Assembly (NCBI GenBank): GCA_002354095.1 | Contig: DEKX01000003.1 | Coordinates: 2,557-10,555, forward strand | Origin: Prevotella sp. UBA2711 | GTDB lineage: Bacteria; Bacteroidota; Bacteroidia; Bacteroidales; Bacteroidaceae | Reading direction: 5' to 3' | Length of the DNA stretch: 7,999 bases | Program-made: the position numbers and the translations under genes | The notes under the pieces: model-generated | Database searches by the model: none | Seen by the model: the letters and a program-made list of their open reading frames with translations, nothing else | What the model was told of the DNA's origin: nothing | Part shown: piece by piece, positions 1 to 5,399 of the stretch | Position numbering within the stretch: the first letter of the stretch is position 1 | Layout of the letters: each line of letters opens with the position of its first letter

Positions 1-4
1 AAGA

Positions 5-1315
5 ATGAACAACGAAGAAAAGAAGAAAGACCTGAATCCTCCTGTGACGGGCAAGGAACCGCTCACGGAGGCAGAGCGCATCAAGCGCAAGAAAATGATT
101 GTGTATGCCATGATGGGCATTGTGTTCGTCCTCGTGATGTGGCTGATATTCGCCCCGTCGAATGACGGAAAGACCAACCTGCTCGGCACGAAGGGCTTCA
201 ATACGGAGATGCCCGAAGCCAACAGCGGTGACATCATCGGCGACAAGACCAAGGCATACGAGGCAAGCCAGATGGAGGACAAGCAGCAGGCACGGGAACA
301 GGCTATCGGCAGTCTGGGTGAACTCTACCAGGCTGGGAACGGAAGCCAGTCCGCTACGGGTGACTTCAGCCTGATGGCAGACAGTACGGCAGAGGCGTAT
401 GAGGATGATGCCAGTCGCAAGGCAAAGGAGAAAATCACCTCGTCGGCTGCTGCATACAACAACCTCAACACGACTTTGGGAGGTTTCTATCAGAACGACC
501 AGAGCCGTGAGAACGAGGAACTCAGGCAGCGTGTAGCAGAATTGGAGGAAAGGGCCAATGAGTTGCAGAACCCGAAAAGCACCGTTGATGAACAGTTGGA
601 ACTGATGGAAAAGTCGTACCAGATGGCTGCAAAGTATATGCCGGGCGGTACTCAACAGCAGGGGCAGACTGTTACGTCAACATCGGGCGACAAAGTGCAG
701 GTGACTCCAGTGAGGAACGTGCAGAAGTCGGTGGTGTCGGCTCTCCAGCAGGAGAAGGGCAACGAGGAATTTATGGCTGACTATTCCGTGGAGCGAAACA
801 TGGCTTTCAATACTGCCGTCGGCATCGTGTCGGCACTCGACAAGAACACCATTTCAGCCTGCATCTATGGCAATCAGACCGTCACTGACGGACAGAAGGT
901 ACGGCTCAGGCTGTTGGAGCAGATGCGTGTGGGTGACATCATCATCCCTGCCAACTCCGTAGTGACTGGTTCAGCAAGGATCACTGGCGAACGTCTGGGC
1001 ATCGGCATCACCTCGATAGAGTATGCAGGTAGCATCTACAACGTGAAGCTGAATGTGTATGACACTGACGGACAGGAGGGTATCTTCATCCCCGGCTCGA
1101 TGGAACTGAATGCCGCCAAGGAGGTTGCCGCCAACATGGGTACGTCGATGGGCAGCAGCATCAATATATCATCGGATGCTGGTGCGCAACTGGCATCGGA
1201 CTTAGGCAAGGGACTGATACAGGGAACGAGCCAGTATATAGCCAAGAAGATGCGAACCGTCAAGGTACACCTGAAGTCCAACTACCGTGTCATGCTCTAT
1301 GCAGACAAGCAATAG
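5..1315 (+). CDS. traM: Conjugative transposon protein TraM (VirB10-like channel component)
   Basis: TraM is an inner-membrane-anchored part of the Bacteroidetes type-B mating-pair channel and probably plays the VirB10 role of bridging inner and outer membranes. A charged cytoplasmic N-terminus (1-30) is followed by a single transmembrane helix (about 32-50), then a long Gln/Ser/Ala-rich linker with a short Glu/Arg coiled coil (about 165-190). The C-terminal domain (about 265-436) has the alternating beta pattern and the 'VYDTDG' turn typical of VirB10/TrbI-like proteins. The length of 436 aa suits the family. The start ATG lies in an ATGA, so an upstream gene, presumably traL, could end at bases 6-8 with a one-codon-scale overlap; too little of it is visible to annotate. 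The gene is first in the visible tra operon, 46 nt ahead of traN. Family assignment is confident; the VirB10 equivalence is inferred. Confidence 0.93.
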   Translation: MNNEEKKKDLNPPVTGKEPLTEAERIKRKKMIVYAMMGIVFVLVMWLIFAPSNDGKTNLLGTKGFNTEMPEANSGDIIGDKTKAYEASQMEDKQQAREQAIGSLGELYQAGNGSQSATGDFSLMADSTAEAYEDDASRKAKEKITSSAAAYNNLNTTLGGFYQNDQSRENEELRQRVAELEERANELQNPKSTVDEQLELMEKSYQMAAKYMPGGTQQQGQTVTSTSGDKVQVTPVRNVQKSVVSALQQEKGNEEFMADYSVERNMAFNTAVGIVSALDKNTISACIYGNQTVTDGQKVRLRLLEQMRVGDIIIPANSVVTGSARITGERLGIGITSIEYAGSIYNVKLNVYDTDGQEGIFIPGSMELNAAKEVAANMGTSMGSSINISSDAGAQLASDLGKGLIQGTSQYIAKKMRTVKVHLKSNYRVMLYADKQ

Positions 1316-1361
1316 TCAACCAAGTAACAACCAATCCATTTATTCACAAACAAAAATCTGT

Positions 1362-2297
1362 ATGAAAATGAAGAAAGTTTTTTCTGTTTTCGCCCTGATG
1401 ATGGGCATCGTGTCTGTGGCTACGGCTCAGACAAGTGACAATACGGGTGACCTCTTTGAAGGCTACACCAAGAAAATCACCTACGACCGCATGATTCCCC
1501 CTCACGGGCTGGAGGTGACGTTTGACAAGACCTGTCACGTCATCTTCCCTGCCGCCATCGCCTACGTGGATTTAGGCTCTGCCAACATCATAGCCGGAAA
1601 GGCTGACGGTGCAGAGAACGTCATCCGTGTGAAAGCCGCCAAGCGTGGTTTCAAGGGTGAGACGAACATGAGCGTCATCACTGAGGATGGTGCCTATTAC
1701 AGTTTCAATGTGAAGTATGCCCGTGAGCCTCGCATCCTCAATGTGGAGATGACGGACTTCATCCACGACGGTGAGGCAGTGAATCGTCCCAACAACTCCA
1801 TGAACATCTACCTGAAGGAACTCGGCTCGGAGAGTCCCGTGTTGGTGCGACTGGTGATGAAGAGCATCTGGAAGGAGAACAAACGTCGTGTGAAGCACAT
1901 CGGAAGCAAGTCATTTGGCATCCAGTTCCTCTTGAAAGGCATCTATACGCATAACGGTCTGCTGTACTTCCACACGGAGATTAAGAACTCCAGCAACGTG
2001 CCCTTCGACGTGGACTATATCACGTGGAAAATCGTGGATAAGAAGGTGGCAAAGCGCACTGCCATTCAGGAGCAGGTCATCCAGCCCCTGCGCACACAGA
2101 ACTTCGTGCTGAACGTGGCGGGCAACAGCAACGAGCGCACGGTGTGGACGATGGATAAGTTCACGCTGCCTGATGACAAGTGCCTGGTAGTGGAACTGGC
2201 GGAGAAGAACGGTGGGCGACACCAGTCATTCACCATCGAGAACACAGACCTTGTAAGGGCAAGGGTTATCTCGGAACTGAAAGTGTCTGACCAGTAA
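1362..2297 (+). CDS. traN: Conjugative transposon protein TraN (VirB9-like, DUF4138)
   Basis: TraN is an exported subunit of the conjugation channel, with VirB9-like features. The chosen start at 1362 gives a classic signal peptide, with MKMKK, a hydrophobic core and cleavage after Ala22 (ATA|Q). An in-frame ATG at 1287 would add 25 polar residues, bury the signal peptide and overlap traM, so it is rejected; a start at 1368 (MKKVF) is also possible. The N-terminal domain contains 'HVIFPAAIAYVDLGSANI', then 'VKAAKRG', then 'ETNMSVITEDGAYYSFNVKYA'. This is the order of motifs seen in VirB9/TraN N-terminal domains (a Phe-Pro strand, a TNL-V-T strand and a Y-F strand). The product is about 311 aa. 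It ends 9 nt before traO and is surely co-transcribed. Probable location: periplasm or outer-membrane core complex together with TraM. Confidence 0.92.
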   Translation: MKMKKVFSVFALMMGIVSVATAQTSDNTGDLFEGYTKKITYDRMIPPHGLEVTFDKTCHVIFPAAIAYVDLGSANIIAGKADGAENVIRVKAAKRGFKGETNMSVITEDGAYYSFNVKYAREPRILNVEMTDFIHDGEAVNRPNNSMNIYLKELGSESPVLVRLVMKSIWKENKRRVKHIGSKSFGIQFLLKGIYTHNGLLYFHTEIKNSSNVPFDVDYITWKIVDKKVAKRTAIQEQVIQPLRTQNFVLNVAGNSNERTVWTMDKFTLPDDKCLVVELAEKNGGRHQSFTIENTDLVRARVISELKVSDQ

Positions 2298-2306
2298 AAT
2301 GCTAAA

Positions 2307-2891
2307 ATGAGAACTATGAAGAATAAAATGCTATTGACTCTTGCCTTGCTTGCCCTGACTATGGGGCAGGCAACGGCTCAGAGAGTGCTCCCGAAGATGC
2401 AGGGTATCGCCATCGGTGGCGGCATGGTGGACGGGAAAAGCGACTCGTTCTATGGAGGTTTGACGGTGGACACCTATACCAAGGGCGGCAACAAGTGGGT
2501 GTTCGGGGCTGAATACCTGCAGCGCAACCACAAGTATGAGTATGGTGAGGACGGCAGGCAGACCATTCCCGTGGTGCAGGTGACGGCTGAAGGCGGGTAT
2601 TACAAGCAGGTGCTCTCTGATGCCTCGAAGTCGTTCTTCGTCTATATCGGTGCATCGGCACTGGCAGGGTACGAGACAGTGAACTGGAACAAGCAACTGC
2701 TCGATGACGGCTCACGGCTGACAGGCAGGGACGGCTTCGTCTATGGCTGTGCCGCTACGCTAAACGTAGAGTGGTATCTGTCGGACAAGGTGGTGCTGAC
2801 GGGGAATGTGCGTGAGCGTTTCCTGTGGGGCGACACCTCCGGGCTGAACCATACGCAGTACGGCATCGGGCTGAAGTTCATCATCAACTGA
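2307..2891 (+). CDS. traO: Conjugative transposon protein TraO
   Basis: TraO is a transfer protein found only in Bacteroidetes conjugative elements, and mating-pair formation needs an envelope part of this kind. A clear signal peptide (residues 1-24, cleavage ATA|Q) is followed by about 170 residues of alternating hydrophobic and polar strands rich in Tyr and Gly (for example 'FFVYIGASALAGYETV', 'VYGCAATLNVEWYLS', 'YGIGLKFIIN'). This resembles a small outer-membrane beta-barrel, an inference from pattern only. The length of 194 aa is typical. Starts at 2307 (MRTMKNKM) and 2316 (MKNKM) both give a workable signal peptide; 2307 is kept because it gives the short 9-nt gap after traN. The gene lies in the conserved order traN-traO-traP, which strongly supports the name. 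Confidence 0.9.
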   Translation: MRTMKNKMLLTLALLALTMGQATAQRVLPKMQGIAIGGGMVDGKSDSFYGGLTVDTYTKGGNKWVFGAEYLQRNHKYEYGEDGRQTIPVVQVTAEGGYYKQVLSDASKSFFVYIGASALAGYETVNWNKQLLDDGSRLTGRDGFVYGCAATLNVEWYLSDKVVLTGNVRERFLWGDTSGLNHTQYGIGLKFIIN

Positions 2892-2900
2892 CGGGAAGGG

Positions 2901-3887
2901 ATGGATATAGAGAAGATCAAGGAAACACCGATTGCCGACTTTTTGAGTCGGCTCGGTTTCCATCCCGTCAAAAAGCGTGGTGCGGTGCTGTGGTATCATG
3001 CGCCTTACAGGGGTGACAAAAGCCCGTCGTTCAAACTCGACACCCGAAAGGAAAAGTGGTTTGACTTCGGCATGGGTGAGGGTGGCGACATTTTTACGCT
3101 TGCAGGGAAGTTGATACCATCGAACGACTTCATCCGTCAGGCACAGTACATTACGGAAACGATGAACCTGCCAATGCCGGAGATAAAGGGGACGGAGTAT
3201 CTGAAGAACCTGCCGGACGAGGAACCTCAGTTCTCAAACGTGGAGGTGCTGCCACTCGGACACTATGCCTTGCGCCAGTATCTGGCAGAGAGGGCGATAC
3301 CCATTGAGGTGGCAAGCCGTTACTGCAAGGAACTACACTATGACTTGCATAGCAAGCGGTATTTCGCCATCGGCTTTCCTAATGACAAAGGAGGCTATGA
3401 GGTACGCAACAAGTTCTTCAAGGGGTGCGTGGCACCAAAGGGAACGACATTCATCAAGGCTGGGAATGAGCCTGGCAGGGAGTGCAACGTGTTTGAGGGT
3501 TTCTTTGACTTCCTTTCATCTGTCACTATCAACCATGATGCAGCGCAAAAGGACAATCTGGTACTGAACAGCATCATCTACTTGCGGAAGTCAACGGACT
3601 TGCTGAGCGAGTACGACCACATTCATGCCTATCTTGATAACGACGAGGCAGGAAGGAAGGCGGTGCAGACGCTGAAGGACAGTCTGGGCGAAAAGGTCAT
3701 CGACCACACTGCCGACTATAATGGATGCAAGGATTTCAATGAGTTCCTTGTGAAGAATCAACAGAATATCAACCATCAAAATTCAACGAACAATGAAAGC
3801 AACAACAACAATGAAGAATGTAATGAAGAGATTGGTGAGGGTGGGCTGCATGGCAGTCGCCGTGTTTTGCATCGCTGCTTGCGATAG
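2901..3887 (+). CDS. traP: TraP, Toprim-domain DNA primase-like protein with degenerate CHC2 finger
   Basis: TraP is a cytoplasmic primase-like protein expected to act on transferred single-stranded DNA. Residues 1-70 align in layout with the DnaG CHC2 zinc-binding domain (compare 'HAPYRGDKSPSF' with CPFHxEKTPSF, and 'WFDFGMGEGGD' with CFGCGxGGD). The four zinc-ligand positions are Ala34, Arg37, Asp55 and Met58, so zinc binding is lost. The Toprim domain is intact: Glu199 in 'VFEGFFDFLSS', and Asp246-x-Asp248 in 'YLDNDEAGRKA'. Length is 328 aa. The last 31 residues are Asn/Glu-rich then basic, and are encoded in DNA that also encodes the start of TraQ (95-nt overlap). The start is 9 nt after traO, preceded by a weak GGAAGGG. 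Whether it primes DNA or only binds nucleotide or DNA cannot be judged from sequence. Confidence 0.88.
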   Translation: MDIEKIKETPIADFLSRLGFHPVKKRGAVLWYHAPYRGDKSPSFKLDTRKEKWFDFGMGEGGDIFTLAGKLIPSNDFIRQAQYITETMNLPMPEIKGTEYLKNLPDEEPQFSNVEVLPLGHYALRQYLAERAIPIEVASRYCKELHYDLHSKRYFAIGFPNDKGGYEVRNKFFKGCVAPKGTTFIKAGNEPGRECNVFEGFFDFLSSVTINHDAAQKDNLVLNSIIYLRKSTDLLSEYDHIHAYLDNDEAGRKAVQTLKDSLGEKVIDHTADYNGCKDFNEFLVKNQQNINHQNSTNNESNNNNEECNEEIGEGGLHGSRRVLHRCLR

Positions 3888-4287
3888 CGATCTGGATATT
3901 CAGACTGCTTATCCGTTCCATGTCGAGACTATGCCAGTCCCTCTGAGGGTGACGCAGGGCGAGACGGTGGAAATCCGCTGCTCACTGCTTGCGGAAGGCA
4001 GGACGAGTGACACGCAGTACACCATCCGCTGGTTTCTCTACGACGGCAAGGGTACGCTCAAATACAACAAGAAAGCCTTGAAAGCCAACGACCGCTATCC
4101 GCTGCTGACGGATGACTTCCGTCTGTACTACACCTCTGCATCGTCGGGCTCTCACAGCTTTATCGTGGTGATTGAGGACAATCACGGACAGAGCCAGCAA
4201 CTTGATTTCAAGTTTAACAATGACAATGACGAAGAGGAAACGGCAACCACAGAGAAAGGAGGGCAAGGTATTGAGAGCAGGCAATAA
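3793..4287 (+). CDS. traQ: Conjugative transposon lipoprotein TraQ (DUF3872-like)
   Basis: TraQ is a small predicted lipoprotein of Bacteroidetes conjugative elements with no established biochemical role. The N-terminus carries a basic stretch (MKRLVR), a hydrophobic core and a lipobox IAAC with the lipidated residue at Cys30, followed by DSDLD. Residues 35-145 are beta-rich, with Ig-like or PKD-like spacing ('VTQGETVEIRCSL', 'YTIRWFLYDGKGTL', 'LYYTSASSGSHSFIVVIEDN'), as in the DUF3872/TraQ family. The tail is an acidic then Gly/Gln-rich segment. Length is 164 aa. Possible starts are 3793, 3811 and 3823; the last two reduce the overlap with traP to 77 and 65 nt and still leave a proper signal sequence. 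The position between traP and the lysozyme gene supports the name. Confidence 0.85.
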   Translation: MKATTTMKNVMKRLVRVGCMAVAVFCIAACDSDLDIQTAYPFHVETMPVPLRVTQGETVEIRCSLLAEGRTSDTQYTIRWFLYDGKGTLKYNKKALKANDRYPLLTDDFRLYYTSASSGSHSFIVVIEDNHGQSQQLDFKFNNDNDEEETATTEKGGQGIESRQ

Positions 4288-4795
4288 TCATCAACGTGTA
4301 TTGGCAGGACTGGCTATAGCCGTCCTGCTGATGCTCTGTCCGTCGGCAGTGACGGCGCAGGAGCAAATGACAGAACTGCAGAGATTCAACCTGGCGGTGG
4401 AAATCATCAAGCACTTCGAGGGTTGGCACACTGCCCGCAACTATCCATACGTCGGATGGGGTCACCAGTTGCAGCCGGGGGAACGGTACAGTGCAAGGAC
4501 GATGACGAAGGCACAGGGTGACAGGCTGCTCCGTCAAGACCTCATGAAGATGTACAGACTGTTCGACGGCTACGGCAAAGACCAGATGCTCTTGGCTGTC
4601 CTTGCGTACAATGTCGGGCCATACGCGATACTCGGAACGAACAAACGCCCACGAAGTATGCTGCTGAAGAAACTGGATGCTGGCAACCGCAACATTTTCC
4701 ACGACTACATGTGCTTCTGCCGATACAAGGGCAGGAAAGTGAAGTCCATCGAGCGAAGGAGATATGTTGAGTTCTCGCTACTTTATCAAAAGTAA
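4220..4795 (+). CDS. traR: TraR-type exported lysozyme-like glycoside hydrolase
   Basis: This is a predicted exported muramidase-like protein that would open peptidoglycan locally so the transfer channel can be built. A basic N-terminus leads into a hydrophobic signal segment ending in 'SAVTAQ', then a mature domain with 'IIKHFEGWH' (catalytic-type Glu67 from this start) and 'YPYVGWGHQL', matching the FEG...GYGH core of phage-type (GH24-like) lysozymes. A later 'AVLAYNVGP' resembles the conserved helix with Asn-Val-Gly of that fold. The Asp and Thr of the usual Glu-Asp-Thr triad are not apparent. The first ATG is 4220 (191 aa, 68-nt overlap with traQ) and 4226 is equivalent. A TTG at 4271 would give 174 aa with a textbook signal peptide and a strong ribosome-binding site. 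The start is therefore uncertain. The gene is last in the tra operon, directly followed by a terminator-like hairpin. Confidence 0.82.
   Translation: MTMTKRKRQPQRKEGKVLRAGNNHQRVLAGLAIAVLLMLCPSAVTAQEQMTELQRFNLAVEIIKHFEGWHTARNYPYVGWGHQLQPGERYSARTMTKAQGDRLLRQDLMKMYRLFDGYGKDQMLLAVLAYNVGPYAILGTNKRPRSMLLKKLDAGNRNIFHDYMCFCRYKGRKVKSIERRRYVEFSLLYQK
4255..4273 (+). promoter_or_regulatory. Strong Shine-Dalgarno and TTG: possible true start of traR
   Basis: The sequence AAAGGAGGG (4255-4263) lies inside the end of traQ, and its GGAGG core is 8 nt before a TTG codon at 4271 that is in frame with traR. Translation from there begins (M)RAGNNHQRVLAGLAIAVL, a compact signal peptide of normal length. Starting at 4220 or 4226 instead adds a basic extension of roughly 15-17 residues. 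Bacteroidetes genes rarely use strong Shine-Dalgarno sites, so this may be chance, because the bases also encode Lys-Gly-Gly in TraQ. Confidence 0.4.
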
Positions 4796-4796
4796 G

Positions 4797-4841
4797 AAAG
4801 AGTCCCGTTTACAGCCTTATAGGTTGATAACGGGACTCTTT
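4797..4841 (+). terminator. Stem-loop closing the tra operon
   Basis: A perfect 13-bp inverted repeat, AAAGAGTCCCGTT (4797-4809) with AACGGGACTCTTT (4829-4841), flanks a 19-nt loop and begins one base after the traR stop codon. The 3' arm ends in three Ts but no longer T-run follows, so it is a weak intrinsic terminator by the E. coli rule. It is nonetheless well placed to end tra transcription and separate it from umuDC. In an RNA it could also act as a 3'-end stabiliser. Confidence 0.7.
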
Positions 4842-4852
4842 GTGCCATAATT
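4838..4852 (+). repeat. 15-bp direct repeat, copy 1 (end of tra operon)
   Basis: CTTTGTGCCATAATT at 4838-4852 matches 4922-4936 (CTTTGTGCCAGAATT) at 14 of 15 positions, with repeat starts 84 bp apart. This copy overlaps the 3' arm of the tra terminator hairpin. Confidence 0.6.
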
Positions 4853-4858
4853 CAACCT

Positions 4859-4882
4859 CAAATACTTAATATTTGTTGCAAA
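4859..4882 (+). promoter_or_regulatory. Inverted-repeat cluster upstream of umuD (operator candidate)
   Basis: CAAATA (4859-4864) and TATTTG (4870-4875) form a perfect 6-bp inverted repeat with a 5-nt spacer. The second arm is followed by TTGCAAA, so TTTG (4872-4875) and CAAA (4879-4882) form a second, overlapping inverted repeat. The cluster lies just upstream of the candidate umuDC promoter, where a repressor or SOS regulator could bind. No known LexA box of this group is matched with certainty, so the operator role is inferred. Confidence 0.35.
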
Positions 4883-4895
4883 GACGGGCAAAACA

Positions 4896-4926
4896 TTTAA
4901 ATAGTGATTTTTTATGAGTAACTTTG
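4896..4926 (+). promoter_or_regulatory. Candidate Bacteroides-type promoter for umuDC
   Basis: TAACTTTG (4919-4926) fits the Bacteroides -7 consensus TAnnTTTG exactly. TTTA at 4896-4899, 19 nt upstream, is one base from the -33 TTTG element and at suitable spacing. Transcription would start around 4932-4936, giving a short AT-rich leader of about 20-25 nt before the umuD ATG. The leader shows no Shine-Dalgarno sequence, as is usual in this phylum. Confidence 0.6.
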
Positions 4927-4936
4927 TGCCAGAATT
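4922..4936 (+). repeat. 15-bp direct repeat, copy 2 (over umuDC promoter)
   Basis: CTTTGTGCCAGAATT is the second copy of the repeat at 4838-4852, with one mismatch. This copy includes the TTTG of the candidate -7 box and runs across the expected transcription start. Copy 1 lacks the TA that would make it a -7 box. Confidence 0.6.
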
Positions 4937-4956
4937 AGGTTTTTTATAAATATATA

Positions 4957-5394
4957 ATGGGTAATATAAAGATTATTGGCGGTTCATTTGACACAAAACT
5001 GGAACTGGAACATGCTGGAGTAGCGGCAGGATTCCCCAGTCCGGCTGACGAGTACAGGCACGAGACGCTGGATTTCAACCGTGACTATATCCGTCACCCC
5101 GAAGCATCGTTCTATGGCGACGTGGAGGGGGATTCGATGAAGGATGCAGGACTGCTGGACGGTGACCGGGTGATCATAGACAGGGCGGTGGAGCCACATA
5201 ACGGCTCAATCGTCGTGGCATGGTGGGATGGTGGTTTCACAATGAAGTTCCTTGACCTGACACATAGGAAAGACGGCTACATCGAACTGCGTCCTGCGAA
5301 TCCTGAGTATCCAGTCTTCAAGGTCAAAGATCCAGAGAACTTCCAGATTTGGGGAACTGTGATACACTTGATTCGTACCTTTGAAAAACTGTAG
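4957..5394 (+). CDS. umuD: UmuD, self-cleaving SOS mutagenesis protein (DNA polymerase V subunit)
   Basis: UmuD is an S24/LexA-family autoprotease. RecA-stimulated self-cleavage turns it into UmuD', which joins UmuC to make error-prone DNA polymerase V. The cleavage site is Ala24-Gly25 in 'VAAGFPSP', the nucleophile is Ser60 in 'EGDSM' and the general base is Lys97 in 'FTMKF', all at the E. coli UmuD numbering. The C-terminal 'IWGTVIHLIR' strand is also typical. At 145 aa it is slightly longer than E. coli UmuD. The short N-terminal arm leaves no room for a DNA-binding domain, which rules out LexA or a phage repressor. It lies 5 nt ahead of umuC, so the two are translated from one message. 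The upstream promoter and inverted repeats suggest DNA-damage control, but this is not shown. Confidence 0.93.
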   Translation: MGNIKIIGGSFDTKLELEHAGVAAGFPSPADEYRHETLDFNRDYIRHPEASFYGDVEGDSMKDAGLLDGDRVIIDRAVEPHNGSIVVAWWDGGFTMKFLDLTHRKDGYIELRPANPEYPVFKVKDPENFQIWGTVIHLIRTFEKL

Positions 5395-5399
5395 AAACG

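Noticed and set aside
1287..1361. An upstream in-frame start that would lengthen TraN by 25 residues
   Set aside because: It overlaps traM and puts polar sequence ahead of a complete signal peptide that begins at 1362.
1036..2715. Several minus-strand open frames inside traM, traN and traO
   Set aside because: They lie opposite well-supported genes, have low-complexity or His-rich translations and show no recognisable domain; they are shadows of the real frames.
4918..4927. GTAACTTTGT resembles the CTnDOT integration-site core GTAnnTTTGC at nine of ten positions
   Set aside because: The core overlaps the Bacteroides -7 promoter consensus, so a match at a promoter is expected, and no matching element end is visible nearby.
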